Positions 48,766-58,390 of a stretch of 64,000 bases of DNA are shown piece after piece. Source of the stretch: Paenibacillus sp. URB8-2 (GTDB lineage: Bacteria > Bacillota > Bacilli > Paenibacillales > Paenibacillaceae); the NCBI RefSeq assembly GCF_013393385.1, contig NZ_AP023239.1, forward strand, positions 248,001 to 312,000. The letters are read 5' to 3'. Made by a program: the position numbers and the translations under genes. Position 1 is the first letter of the stretch, and every line of letters begins with the position of its first letter. The notes under the pieces are model-generated. The model saw only the letters and a program-made list of their open reading frames with translations, was not told the DNA's origin and searched no databases.

Positions 48766-51195
48766 ATGGAATATATTGCTCATATCCGTCAAAAGGATGG
48801 GGAAATTCAGTCGGTGAATGCGCATTTGGAGGAAGTGCGTTCCGGTTGCGAGTATTACGGGGAAAAAGGTGGCGTCCGCCATCTGGCCGGAATGGCCGGA
48901 TGGCTGCACGACCTTGGGAAAAATACCAATGCTTTTAAAAATTACATTCAAGAAGCGGCAGCTCATCCGGATGCTCCTCCGCGCAAAGGTTCCGTCGATC
49001 ATTCTACAGCAGGAGGGCGGCTGCTCTACCGCCGATATCATTGGGGTGCGGCAAAAGTGGAAGACAAGGTGGCGTCGGAATGGATCGGAAATTGTATCAT
49101 CTCGCATCATCAGAGTTTGAGAGATTTTCTTGATCCCGACTGCAAGTCGCCTTTTCTTGAGCGGGTAGCGCTAAAAAAAGATGGAATGGAGGAATATGAA
49201 CAAGCGGTCTCCGTTTTTTTCGAGCAGCGGTCCGGAGAAGAGTTCGACCATTACTTCGCCAAAGCCAAGGCGGAAATGAAGCAAGTCCTGGAAGCTATTC
49301 ATGAGCATAAACTTCCTTCCATCACTGCTTCCCTGATGATTAAATACATATTCAGCTGTCTGATTGACGCCGACCGGACGAACACTCGGCAGTTTGAAGA
49401 AGATGAAACCACAGAGTGGGGCAGGGACAGTCAACCGTTCTTCGCCAGAAGCTACGAGAAATTAATGAACGCCATTCATTCCTTTGATGGGGCGGCGGAT
49501 GCCGATCATCCAATCAATCTTCTGCGGCGCGGAATGTCCCGTCAATGTGAAGATTTTGCTGTGCGTCCATCGGGCATCTATACCTTATCCATTCCTACCG
49601 GAGGAGGGAAGACGCTCGCGAGCCTGCGTTATGCACTCAAGCATGCGCTAACCTATGGCAAGGAGCGAATTATCTATATCGTTCCTTATACGACGATTAT
49701 CGAACAGAATGCCCAAGATATTAGAGATATTCTTCAGGATGACGACATGATTCTGGAGCATCATTCCAATGTTATCGAGGATCGTGACGATGAGTCTGAA
49801 GCCTATGATATTCGCCGTAAGAAGCTCAGACTGGCTAGGGATAATTGGGACCGGCCAATTATTTTTACTACTATGGTGCAATTTCTGAATACCTTCTACG
49901 CCAAGGGAACACGCAACGCTCGAAGAATGCATCAATTGGCGAACGCCGTTATTATCTTCGACGAGGTTCAATCCATACCTGTGAAATGCGTCTCCTTGTT
50001 CAACGCTGCGTTGAATTTCCTGCATGTTCTGGGTAATTCCAGTCTTGTGCTCTGTACCGCTACACAGCCCGCGCTTGATTTCGTCAAGAACAAACTTCAC
50101 TTGCCGGAGCAAGCGGAGATGATTGGCAATCTGGATGAGGTGGGCAGAAGTTTCAAACGGGTGGAGATAGAGGATAGGACGACGTCTGCGGGATGGGGAG
50201 CTGAAGAAATATCGGGTTTTATCGGACAAAATTTACAGGATGTACGAAGCGTGCTTGTCATTCTGAATACGAAAACAGCGATTCGCAAATTGTTCTTCCA
50301 ATTGGAACAGGCAGAATGGCTTATTGACGGCGAGGTATTGCTGTTTCATTTAAGCACTAATATGTGCGCGGCTCACCGTAAAGATGTGCTGGCGGAGGTG
50401 AAAGCGGCACTTGAAGCTGGGAAACGGGCGGTTTGCGTCAGCACACAGCTGATTGAAGCCGGAGTAAATATCAGCTTTGAGTGCGTAATCCGCTCCCTGG
50501 CGGGACTGGATTCCATTGCTCAGGCAGCGGGCAGGTGCAACCGTCACGGTAAAGATCCGATTCGCAAGGTGTATATCATCCGGTCTGCTGATGAGAAGCT
50601 AACCTCGCTGGCGGAAATATCCGTTGGCGCGGACAAAACAGAGCGTTTGCTGGGTGAATTTAAGCGGGAACCCGAAAAGTTTGGTCGCGATTTGTTATCG
50701 CCTGCCGCAATGAAAACCTATTTTGAATATTACTTTGATCACATTAAAGAGGAACTGGACTATTATATTCCGAAGCTGGACAAGCAGATGTTTGATTTGC
50801 TTGGCGTTAACAAGGATTACTTTGGTGCCTACAAAAACAGGTATAGGAAAAATCCCGAGGTGCTGAGCAGAGCGTCTTTTGCTACGGCCGAGCATTATTT
50901 CGAGGTGATTTCCAATTCGGCCACTTCCGTTATCGTGCCTTATAACGAAGAGGCAAGGGACCTGATTCTGGCGCTGAACGGTGACCTGGATATCAGAGAA
51001 CTTGGAGAACTGCTGCGAAAGTCGCAGCAATATGTAGTGAATATCTACGATCAAGAGCTGAAGAAACTGGAGAAGAACGGAGATCTATATCCGCTGCTGC
51101 ATGGTCACGTTCTGGCGCTGCGTGAAACGGCATATACCGAACGGTTTGGAGTAAACGCAGAAGGAGACGGCGAATGGTCGATGGCGATGATATGA
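48766..51195 (+). CDS. cas3: CRISPR-associated helicase-nuclease Cas3, type I-C
   Basis: A 809-residue Cas3 with N-terminal HD nuclease (GWLHDLGK, His-Asp at 48-49; VDHSTAGGR; ISHHQSL) and a superfamily-2 helicase: Walker A SIPTGGGKTLASLR, DEVQ box VIIFDEVQSIP, motif III CTATQPAL, and VSTQLIEAGVNI...QAAGRCNRHG. It nicks and degrades DNA marked by Cascade. The ATG at 48766 has AGGAGG; the frame extends to 48661 without conservation. First gene of the I-C operon; 29 bp separate it from cas5. Confidence 0.97.
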   Translation: MEYIAHIRQKDGEIQSVNAHLEEVRSGCEYYGEKGGVRHLAGMAGWLHDLGKNTNAFKNYIQEAAAHPDAPPRKGSVDHSTAGGRLLYRRYHWGAAKVEDKVASEWIGNCIISHHQSLRDFLDPDCKSPFLERVALKKDGMEEYEQAVSVFFEQRSGEEFDHYFAKAKAEMKQVLEAIHEHKLPSITASLMIKYIFSCLIDADRTNTRQFEEDETTEWGRDSQPFFARSYEKLMNAIHSFDGAADADHPINLLRRGMSRQCEDFAVRPSGIYTLSIPTGGGKTLASLRYALKHALTYGKERIIYIVPYTTIIEQNAQDIRDILQDDDMILEHHSNVIEDRDDESEAYDIRRKKLRLARDNWDRPIIFTTMVQFLNTFYAKGTRNARRMHQLANAVIIFDEVQSIPVKCVSLFNAALNFLHVLGNSSLVLCTATQPALDFVKNKLHLPEQAEMIGNLDEVGRSFKRVEIEDRTTSAGWGAEEISGFIGQNLQDVRSVLVILNTKTAIRKLFFQLEQAEWLIDGEVLLFHLSTNMCAAHRKDVLAEVKAALEAGKRAVCVSTQLIEAGVNISFECVIRSLAGLDSIAQAAGRCNRHGKDPIRKVYIIRSADEKLTSLAEISVGADKTERLLGEFKREPEKFGRDLLSPAAMKTYFEYYFDHIKEELDYYIPKLDKQMFDLLGVNKDYFGAYKNRYRKNPEVLSRASFATAEHYFEVISNSATSVIVPYNEEARDLILALNGDLDIRELGELLRKSQQYVVNIYDQELKKLEKNGDLYPLLHGHVLALRETAYTERFGVNAEGDGEWSMAMI

Positions 51196-51486
51196 GAATG
51201 GATAGAACGAAAGGAGAGTGAAAAATGCGCAATCAAATTGAGTTCGAAGTCTACGGGAACTACGCCTTGTTCACGGACCCGCTTACGAAAATCGGCGGCG
51301 AGAAGTTCAGCTGCCAAGTCCCCACCCATCAGGCATTAAAAGGTATCGTAGAATCAATCTATTGGAAACCTACCATAATTTGGTATATTGATGAAGTTCG
51401 CGTTATGAACGCCATTCAAACCGAATCGAAGGGTATACGCCCAATCGAGTACAGCGGCGGAAATACTTTGGCCTACTATACATACT

Positions 51487-51765
51487 GCTATGAACAAATC
51501 TGTCAAGCACACAGTTACACACAGGGGCTAAATGGCTCGGCACGGGACAAAAATGCAGTCGTCGGCTTGCACACTGCTATTCGTGGGTTGGATACCACAG
51601 GGTAAGCCTTCGTATGGAGAGCTTCCGCAAACTTAGAACGCACGTCCTGGGATGAATCCCGGGTGCAAGAATGTATCGCGGATTCTCTCCAACCTTTTCT
51701 TTTGTCCCGGGCCCAGCCTTCCAGCCCGGACGTTCTGCTTCTGCCTGTTGCAGAGGGAGATGACT
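51487..51765 (-). ncRNA. Candidate seekRNA (bridge-RNA) region of the IS element
   Basis: The non-coding segment between the transposase stop and the element end is GC-rich and structured: CCTGGG/CCCGGG and GTCC...GGGC hairpins are visible. IS1111-group elements encode their guide RNA here. I did not identify guide loops matching the cas5 target with confidence. Confidence 0.4.
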
Positions 51766-52881
51766 CTAGTGGGCCGCAGCGCTCTCCACTTCGCAGGCCA
51801 CCGCCCACACAAACCCGCATAATTCACGCGCCACTGCGGCCACCGCCAGATTCTTCGCCTTACCTCGTTGTACCAGCTTCCGGTATTTCGTATGCAACCG
51901 TTCCTGGGCCTTCCATGAAATCAGCTGAATCTGCGGGTTTAATTCTTCCTGTCGCTTGGCGATTTCGCCCCGCACCGCCGGCTTGTGCCGGTAGCTCCAC
52001 GCCGCTTCCACCAGCAAACGCCGCGCATGCCGGTTCCCCGTCTTTGTCAGTTTCCCCCGCCGCACACTCTGCCCTGACGAATACTCCCTCGGCACCAGCC
52101 CCAGGTACGCCATCAGTTGCATCGGGCTGCGAAAACGCCGGAAACTGCCGATTTCGGCCACCAGCGACACCGCCGTCACGAATGCCACCCCTCGCAACCC
52201 TTGCAGCGCCTTGACCAACGCTCCGTTCGCGCCCTGGGCGGCCTGCTCCAAAAGTCCCGTTTCGATCCTCTTCAGCCGCTCTTCTCCTTCTTTCACGGCG
52301 TGCAAATATTCCCGAAACGTTATCGCTTGCGCTTCCTGCTCCAGCTTCAGCCCTTCCAGCCACAGCCGGTAGCGTTTCGTCCATCTACGTTTAATTCCCG
52401 CCGGCGGTGTGATTGAGTACCGCAACAGAAACTTCAGCAGCCGCTGCTTCGCCCGGTGCAGATCTTCCCGGGCGTCTTCCCGCGCCCGCACCAGGTCCCG
52501 CAGCGCTTCGTCTTCCGCGCTTGGCACGTAGACCCCGCTCAGTTCGCCGGCCCGAAGCAGCTCCGAAAGGCGCAAAGCATCCCGTCGGTCCGTCTTGACC
52601 TGATCTCCACGCCGTACCGGGATGAGCGATGGCGCCACCACCATGCAACGCACACCCAGGCTCGTCAGCAAACGGTGCAGTCCGTAGCCTGTCGGTCCAG
52701 CCTCGTAGCAAATCTCCAGATCTCCCTTTTTTCCCAGTTGTTTCAGCAGTTTGCGGATCGCTCCAGCTTCGTGCTTGATCGCTCCCACATAGCGGGCGGC
52801 GTCTCTGCCGCTTTCCGCTACCGCCACCGCTATTGTTTCTTTCGATACATCCAATCCTACATATTTTGTGGTATAATTCAT
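51766..52881 (-). CDS. IS110-family (DEDD) transposase
   Basis: A 371-residue recombinase with the RuvC-like DEDD core: Asp in YVGLDVSKET, Glu in ICYEAGPTGYGLHR, and Asp pair in KTDRRDALRLSELL. The C-terminal Transposase_20 domain has ALQGLRGVAFVTAVSLVAEIGSFRRF, MAYLGLVPREYSSG and GKLTKTGNRHARRLL. It inserts DNA guided by an element-encoded RNA. AAAGGAG before the ATG at 52881 fixes the start; the longer frame reaches the element end. No frameshift is seen, so it may be active. Confidence 0.95.
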   Translation of the reverse strand: MNYTTKYVGLDVSKETIAVAVAESGRDAARYVGAIKHEAGAIRKLLKQLGKKGDLEICYEAGPTGYGLHRLLTSLGVRCMVVAPSLIPVRRGDQVKTDRRDALRLSELLRAGELSGVYVPSAEDEALRDLVRAREDAREDLHRAKQRLLKFLLRYSITPPAGIKRRWTKRYRLWLEGLKLEQEAQAITFREYLHAVKEGEERLKRIETGLLEQAAQGANGALVKALQGLRGVAFVTAVSLVAEIGSFRRFRSPMQLMAYLGLVPREYSSGQSVRRGKLTKTGNRHARRLLVEAAWSYRHKPAVRGEIAKRQEELNPQIQLISWKAQERLHTKYRKLVQRGKAKNLAVAAVARELCGFVWAVACEVESAAAH

Positions 52882-53439
52882 TCCAACCAGCTCCTTTGCT
52901 TGTAGCTCTGAAATGGGGGTTCTCGCTTCCATTTTAACCTACGTCCTGCAAACGTGAGCTGGCCTTTTTGTTCATCTTAACTTAAAGGCACCCAAATATC
53001 AGGTCAGAGCCCATTTTGAGTTCAACCCTCATCGTGAAGACCTGATTCACGACCGTAACGAAAACAAGCATTTTAGCATTGCGAAACGCTCAGTTCAGGC
53101 GGGAGGACGCAGAGATATTTTTCTCGGAACCCGAGAATGTCAGGGATATGTCGAACCTTGTATTTTTGGTGAAGGCGAGGGCTTCTACGACAATATCCCG
53201 GAGATTGATTTCGGCCTTATGATGCATGGCATCAATTACCCGGATGAAACGGGTAAGAGCGATCTCGAAACCCGTCTATGGCGAGCCAAGATGGAGCATG
53301 GCATTATTCGGTTTATCCGTCCGGAGGAATGCACATTGGTACGCAAGACAGGGAAGGGAGTAGCCAAATCGTTCACAACGGCGAATATGCAGTCTGTGGA
53401 CACCCTGTATGCGGAATTGTTCGGGGAGGAGGAGCGCCG

Positions 53440-55356
53440 ATGACCTGGCTGGCCAACTTGCATAAGACGTACGAGAATCATTCACACGTCATTGGACAGT
53501 TTGAGAAGAAGAAAAATGACCGTGAATACGCGCTGATCCCCGTCTCGCACACTACGCAGAGTGCCCATATTGAAGTGAACTTGGATAAGACCGGAAACTT
53601 CGTTTCGGCGAAAGTAGTAGATAAGAGCGAGAGCAACACCATTATTCCGTGTACGGAGGCCTCGTCAAGCCGGACTAGCTCACCGGTTCCACATGCCCTT
53701 TTTGATAAATTGGTTTATGTTGCCGGAGATTTTACCCGCTACTGCGGAGAAGTGAAAGGAGCGCCATATGCGGATTATATGCGGCAGCTGCGCTCATGGT
53801 GCGAGTCGGATGCTGCTCATCCCAAGGTGAAGAGTGTTTACACATACCTTGCCAAAGGGACGCTGATGAGCGATTTGATCCGGGAAAAAGTGCTGTGGAC
53901 TGACGATGAAGGCAAGCTGCTTGATAAGTGGACTCCAGCGATGGAGACAAAATACGGGGAGAAGCCTGAGATATTCAAAGTCATTGCCTCGGATCAGAGC
54001 GCGGCCTTTGTCCGGTTCTCCGTTCAAATTCCCGGCGAGCCTGAAGCGCGCCTGTGGCGCAACCCTGCCGTGCAGCAGTCTTTTATTGCTTTTAACGAGA
54101 TGAACTTGGCGGAGAAAGAGCTGTGCTATGTGACCGGTGAATATCTGCCCTACGCGGATAAGCATGCGTCCCGCATCCGTAATTCCGCCGACAAATCAAA
54201 GCTGATCTCAGCCAATGATTCAAGCGGGTTCACTTACCGGGGGAGATTCCGCACGAGCCGGGATGCGGCGGCGGTCAGCTATGAAGTGTCGCAGAAAGCC
54301 CATAACGCGCTGAAATGGCTGATTGAGCGTCAGGGTATTGCAATTGACGGCAAGGTGTTTCTGGTATGGGGTACTCAGGAACTGGATCTGCCGGACCCAT
54401 TAGGCGATGCGTTTACCCTGTATCAGGAGGAAGATGAACTGACCGGCGGAGACAACACGCATAAGGAATTCGCCAACCGGATTCGGCGCGCCATTGGAGG
54501 ATATCGTTATGACAGCGATTATAAGTCGGATGTTATCATCATGGTTCTTGATGCGGCCACCCCGGGGCGGATGTCCATTGTCTATTACCGCGATTTGAAC
54601 AAGGAGCTGTTTCTGGACCGTTTGCAGCATTGGCATGAAACCTGTTCCTGGCTGCATCGTTACCGGAAAAACAAAGATAACCAGTTTGTTGCGTTTGTCG
54701 GTGCCCCGGCTACACGGGATATTGCCTTCGCGGCCTACGGTCCGCGGGCAAGCGACAAGATCGTCAAGAATCTGATGGAACGCATGCTTCCGTCGATTGT
54801 CGATGAACGGAGGATTCCGCAGGATATTGTGCGAAGCGCCGTCCACCGGGCTTCCAATCCGACAGGGATGGAGGATTGGGAATGGGAGAAGACCCTTAGC
54901 ATTACCTGCGCATTGATCAACAAGACTCATGAGAAGGAGGGCTTTGAAGTGGGCCTGGACGTCGAAAATACAAATCGCGATTACTTGTTTGGCAGGATGC
55001 TGGCCATCGCCGACGTGCTGGAGAGAAGGGCGCTCGGCAAGGAGGAGAAACGGGCGACGAATGCTTTACGGTACATGAATGCTTTTGCCCAGCATCCGGG
55101 CCGGACCTGGACGGTCATCCAAACCAATCTGCAGCCTTATCAAGCGAGAATGGGAACAGATGCAAGATATTATAACAGTTTGCTGGATGAGGTAGGCGCT
55201 CGGTTAAAGCCGGAAGATTTTACGGACAAGCCATTGGGCGGATTGTACCTGCTCGGATTTTACAGTCAGCGCAATGATTTGTATACAAGCAGGAAAGACA
55301 AGGAAGCCGCCGCTTTGCAAGCCAATAACACTACCGATGGGGGAGAGAACGAATAA
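53440..55356 (+). CDS. cas8c: Cas8c (Csd1), type I-C large Cascade subunit
   Basis: A 638-residue Csd1-family protein that recognises the PAM and seals the Cascade. It starts [21 protein letters not shown] at the ATG overlapping the cas5 stop (ATGA) behind GGAGGAGG. Family elements include [17 protein letters not shown] ([13 protein letters not shown]), [28 protein letters not shown] and [17 protein letters not shown]. Its translation was coupled to cas5; with the IS in cas5, translation of the downstream gene may be lowered. Confidence 0.95.
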   Translation: MTWLANLHKTYENHSHVIGQFEKKKNDREYALIPVSHTTQSAHIEVNLDKTGNFVSAKVVDKSESNTIIPCTEASSSRTSSPVPHALFDKLVYVAGDFTRYCGEVKGAPYADYMRQLRSWCESDAAHPKVKSVYTYLAKGTLMSDLIREKVLWTDDEGKLLDKWTPAMETKYGEKPEIFKVIASDQSAAFVRFSVQIPGEPEARLWRNPAVQQSFIAFNEMNLAEKELCYVTGEYLPYADKHASRIRNSADKSKLISANDSSGFTYRGRFRTSRDAAAVSYEVSQKAHNALKWLIERQGIAIDGKVFLVWGTQELDLPDPLGDAFTLYQEEDELTGGDNTHKEFANRIRRAIGGYRYDSDYKSDVIIMVLDAATPGRMSIVYYRDLNKELFLDRLQHWHETCSWLHRYRKNKDNQFVAFVGAPATRDIAFAAYGPRASDKIVKNLMERMLPSIVDERRIPQDIVRSAVHRASNPTGMEDWEWEKTLSITCALINKTHEKEGFEVGLDVENTNRDYLFGRMLAIADVLERRALGKEEKRATNALRYMNAFAQHPGRTWTVIQTNLQPYQARMGTDARYYNSLLDEVGARLKPEDFTDKPLGGLYLLGFYSQRNDLYTSRKDKEAAALQANNTTDGGENE

Positions 55357-56234
55357 TGAGCACACTTGATCACAAAATTGATTTTGCCGTCGTGTTGTCC
55401 GTCCGCAACGCCAATCCGAACGGTGACCCGCTGAATGGAAACCGTCCCCGCCAGAATTATGATGGGCATGGAGAAATTTCGGATGTCTGCCTCAAGAGAA
55501 AAATCCGCAACCGTCTGCAGGATATGGGCGAATCGCTTCTTGTGCAGTCCGATGAAAGACGGGATGACGCTTACCGCAGCATTAAAGACCGCGTGGATGC
55601 CAATGCGGAAGTGCAGGAATTCGCCAAGGGCAAGAAAACGAATAACGATCTTTATGCCCAGGCGGCCTCCAAGGCATGGATAGACGTCCGCAGCTTCGGA
55701 CAAGTCTTCGCTTTCAGCGGAGCGGAAGCATCCAGCGGGGTATCCATTGGCGTTCGCGGTCCGGTCTCGATTCATACGGCGGTAAGCGTCGATCCGATCG
55801 ACATCTCCAGCATGCAGATCACCAAAAGCGTCAACGCCACAACCCCAAAGGACCCGAACAAAAAAAGCTCTGATACGATGGGCATGAAGCACAGAGTGGA
55901 TTTTGGCGTTTACGTATTCTACGGAAGTATCAACACCCAACTGGCCGAAAAGACCGGATTTACCTATGAGGATGCGGAGAAGATCCGGCAGGCGCTGATC
56001 ACACTATTCGAGAACGATACCTCCTCCGCGCGTCCTGACGGCAGTATGGAAGTTCATAAGGTTTACTGGTGGGAGCATAAGTCCAAGCTGGGACAGTATT
56101 CCTCGGCCAAAGTGCATCGCTCTTTGAACGTTAAGCTGAACGAAGGCGTCGGCGAAGCCAAGTCGTTCGATGATTATCTCTATACGCTTCAGCCGCTTGA
56201 AGGACTGGAAGCCCAAGAGTATGACGGGCTATAA
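55356..56234 (+). CDS. cas7: Cas7c (Csd2), type I-C backbone subunit
   Basis: A 292-residue Cas7 that coats the crRNA spacer in multiple copies. Key segments: LDHKIDFAVVLSVRNANPNGDPLNGNRPRQNYDGHGE, the conserved DVRSFGQVFAF, GVRGPVSIHTAVSVDPI and the NATTPKDPNKKSSDTMGMKHRVDFGVYVFYG block. Its ATG overlaps the last base of the cas8c stop. Confidence 0.97.
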   Translation: MSTLDHKIDFAVVLSVRNANPNGDPLNGNRPRQNYDGHGEISDVCLKRKIRNRLQDMGESLLVQSDERRDDAYRSIKDRVDANAEVQEFAKGKKTNNDLYAQAASKAWIDVRSFGQVFAFSGAEASSGVSIGVRGPVSIHTAVSVDPIDISSMQITKSVNATTPKDPNKKSSDTMGMKHRVDFGVYVFYGSINTQLAEKTGFTYEDAEKIRQALITLFENDTSSARPDGSMEVHKVYWWEHKSKLGQYSSAKVHRSLNVKLNEGVGEAKSFDDYLYTLQPLEGLEAQEYDGL

Positions 56235-56880
56235 CGAGGAGGATTTTCTGCTGCTCTCAGGGATTCAGCATTACAACTTTTGTCGCAGACAATGGGCGCT
56301 TATCCACATTGAGCAGCAATGGGAAGAGAACGTTCGCACGCTGGAGGGCACATACGTACATAGAGTTGCGGATCAACCACTTATTCGGGAAAAAAGAGGG
56401 GATAAGTTGGTCGTTAGAGCTTTACCGGTGCAGTCCAGGGAACTTGGCATTACGGGAATCTGTGATGTGGTCGAATTTATCCGCGATCCCAAGGGAGTCC
56501 CGCTTGCAGGAGAGGAAGGACTATACCTTCCTTATCCTGTGGAGTACAAGCGCGGAAAGCCGAAGAGGGACGATTCAGACCGTTCCCAGCTAATAGCCCA
56601 GCTTATGTGCCTGGAAGAAATGCTGGCTTGCGATCTCACGCTCGGTTTTCTTTTTTATGATGAAATCAAGCATCGAGTGGAAGTTCCGGTTACCTCTTCG
56701 GATCGGGAGCGGGTGAAGGAAGTTTTACAGGAGATGCACCGCTTTTTTCAGAGGAATCATACCCCCAAGGCCAAGGTAGGGCCGCACTGCCAAAGTTGTT
56801 CTCTGAATTTGGTGTGCTTGCCCGAAATGATGAAGAGAAGAAGTGTTTCCAGTTTCATTGAGAGCAGGTTGAACGAATGA
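56221..56880 (+). CDS. cas4: Cas4 exonuclease for spacer processing
   Basis: A 219-residue RecB-like nuclease with a 4Fe-4S cluster: N-terminal Cys in NFCRRQWAL, C-terminal Cys trio CQSCSLNLVC, and catalytic GICDVVEF (Asp) and PVEYKRGK (Glu, Lys). It trims protospacer ends and defines PAM orientation with Cas1-Cas2. It overlaps cas7 by 14 bp; the ATG at 56221 gives the conserved start. Confidence 0.93.
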   Translation: MTGYNEEDFLLLSGIQHYNFCRRQWALIHIEQQWEENVRTLEGTYVHRVADQPLIREKRGDKLVVRALPVQSRELGITGICDVVEFIRDPKGVPLAGEEGLYLPYPVEYKRGKPKRDDSDRSQLIAQLMCLEEMLACDLTLGFLFYDEIKHRVEVPVTSSDRERVKEVLQEMHRFFQRNHTPKAKVGPHCQSCSLNLVCLPEMMKRRSVSSFIESRLNE

Positions 56881-57908
56881 AAAAGCTGTTGAATACCCTC
56901 TTCGTCACCACGCCGGACACGTATTTATCGCTTGACGGCGAAAATATTGTCATAAAAAATGAAGAGAACGTTCTGGCACGCTATCCGCTGCACAATCTGG
57001 AGGGCGTATGTACTTTCGGGTACGCAGGTGCAAGCCCAGCTTTGATGGGATCGTGTGCTGAGCGCAATATTGCCTTAACCTTTATGACTCGAAATGGACG
57101 GTTTCTTGCGCGGGTCGTTGGAGAGAGCCGGGGAAATGTAGTGCTGCGCAAGGAGCAGTACCGTATTTCGGACAACGAGAGAAGAAGCGCTCTTGCTGCC
57201 AGAAATATGATTCTGGGGAAGATATACAACAGCAAATGGATATTGGAGCGCGCGACAAGGGATTATCCACTCCGGATCGATGTCAAACGAATAAAGCAAG
57301 TGACGGCTTCCTTATCTGAAACGATGCAGGTGGTACGGTATGTGGAAGATTTGGAAATCTTGCGGGGTCTGGAAGGAGCGGCGGCGGTCCAATACAACTC
57401 GGTTTTTGATGATTTGATCTTGCAGCAGAAAGAGGAGTTCTTCTTTCGCGGAAGGAATAAACGCCCGCCGCTAGATAATGTCAATGCCTTGTTGTCCTTC
57501 ACGTATACTCTGCTGTCCAATGATATGAAAGCGGCTTTGGAGGCGGTTGGGCTGGATGCCTATGTGGGATTCCTTCACAGAGACCGTCCGGGTCGGGCTT
57601 CTCTGGCTCTTGACATGATGGAAGAACTTCGGGGAGTGTATGCGGATCGGCTGGTTATCTCTCTGATCAATAAGAAGCTTATTAATGCGAAGGGCTTCCA
57701 CAGGAAGGAAAACGGTGCGGTGATCATGGATGAGGCCACCCGAAAGCAAGTCTTGACGGCATGGCAGGAGAAAAAGCAGGAGAAAATCATCCACCCTTAT
57801 CTGAACGAAAAAATTTCGTGGGGGCTCGTGCCCTATGCCCAAGCTCTGCTGCTAGCCCGGACGATTCGGGGAGATCTGGACGAATATCCTCCATTTTTGT
57901 GGAAGTAG
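56877..57908 (+). CDS. cas1: Cas1 integrase
   Basis: A 343-residue Cas1, the spacer integrase. Key features: KLLNTLFVTTPDTYLSLDGENIVI at the start, catalytic Glu in EGAAAVQYNSVF, His and Asp in GFLHRDRPGRASLALDMMEELR, and the final ISWGLVPYAQALLLARTIRGD. It overlaps cas4 by 4 bp (ATGA). Confidence 0.97.
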   Translation: MKKLLNTLFVTTPDTYLSLDGENIVIKNEENVLARYPLHNLEGVCTFGYAGASPALMGSCAERNIALTFMTRNGRFLARVVGESRGNVVLRKEQYRISDNERRSALAARNMILGKIYNSKWILERATRDYPLRIDVKRIKQVTASLSETMQVVRYVEDLEILRGLEGAAAVQYNSVFDDLILQQKEEFFFRGRNKRPPLDNVNALLSFTYTLLSNDMKAALEAVGLDAYVGFLHRDRPGRASLALDMMEELRGVYADRLVISLINKKLINAKGFHRKENGAVIMDEATRKQVLTAWQEKKQEKIIHPYLNEKISWGLVPYAQALLLARTIRGDLDEYPPFLWK

Positions 57909-57917
57909 GTGTTGATT

Positions 57918-58208
57918 GTGTTAATCCTGATTACTTACGATGTAAGCACATCAACTAAAGAAGGAAGAAGGCGGCTGCACCAAGTATCCAAAAAGTGTCT
58001 CGATTACGGCCAAAGGGTTCAAAATTCCGTTTTTGAGTGTATCCTCGACTCGACTCAGTTCCGCCGCCTAAAATATGAATTAGAAGAATTGATTGATGAA
58101 GAAACAGATAGTTTGCGCTTCTACAACCTGGGAGACAAGCACAAAACCAAGGTCGAACACTTTGGTGTCAAAAGCTCTTATGATATGGAAGGCCCGCTTA
58201 TCCTGTGA
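57918..58208 (+). CDS. cas2: Cas2 endonuclease/scaffold
   Basis: A 96-residue Cas2 of normal length: LILITYDVSTSTKEGRRRLHQVSKKC with the ferredoxin-fold Asp, and an RVQNSVFECILDS strand. The GTG at 57918 is chosen because it gives the usual start; the frame begins at 57909. It completes the adaptation genes and is followed by the CRISPR leader. Confidence 0.95.
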   Translation: MLILITYDVSTSTKEGRRRLHQVSKKCLDYGQRVQNSVFECILDSTQFRRLKYELEELIDEETDSLRFYNLGDKHKTKVEHFGVKSSYDMEGPLIL

Positions 58209-58390
58209 GGTGCGAATGAGAAGCTCCCATGTTTTCCCTAGGTCCTTCGCACCTCGAATTTTGTCGAAATCCCTACTCTTTAATTCTTCTTCAAAAAAGT
58301 CAATACTCAACTCATACCTTTTAGTAATCTTTTTTATGAAAATGCTCTGCTATTAATGCTTTTATTGGATTGATTGCGTGCATTTTCACT
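58209..58390 (+). promoter_or_regulatory. CRISPR leader
   Basis: The A/T-rich leader lies between cas2 and the first repeat. A 9-bp stem AGGTGCGAA (58208-58216) pairs with TTCGCACCT (58246-58254), right behind the cas2 stop; a similar conserved element occurs after cas2 in many type I-C loci as I recall it. The array promoter is expected in the remaining ~130 bp. Confidence 0.75.

Larger units (their letters stand above)
51487..52982. mobile_element. IS110-family (IS1111-type) insertion sequence in cas5
   Basis: About 1,496 bp. It is flanked by a CT dinucleotide (51485-51486 and 52981-52982) where the target cas5 has one. Sub-terminal inverted repeats ATGAACAAA (51490-51498) and TTTGTTCAT (52967-52975) lie 3 and 5 nt inside. 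It carries one DEDD transposase on the minus strand with ~50 bp before it and ~280 bp of non-coding DNA after it. Sub-terminal repeats and a long 3' non-coding end match the IS1111 subgroup. No longer target duplication is seen. Confidence 0.85.
51225..53443 (+). pseudogene. cas5: cas5c (cas5d) interrupted by an IS110-family element
   Basis: The first part (51225-51486) encodes [28 protein letters not shown]... up to [10 protein letters not shown]. The rest resumes at 52983 as [19 protein letters not shown] and runs to 53443 through [31 protein letters not shown] and LFGEEERR. Joined at the CT dinucleotide, TAC-TTA-AAG reads YLK, giving an intact ~239-residue protein. In type I-C, Cas5 cuts the pre-crRNA (no cas6 is present) and caps the Cascade. 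The insertion removes ~60% of the fold from the first part (stop at 51603), so processing should fail. RBS AAAGGAGAG precedes the ATG. Confidence 0.95.

Noticed and set aside
51225..51605. An independent 126-residue protein from the first part of cas5
   Set aside because: After residue ~87 the frame reads IS DNA; it is a truncated Cas5, not a new gene.
53219..53443. Separate small gene before cas8c
   Set aside because: It is the C-terminal part of cas5 behind the IS element and has no RBS of its own.
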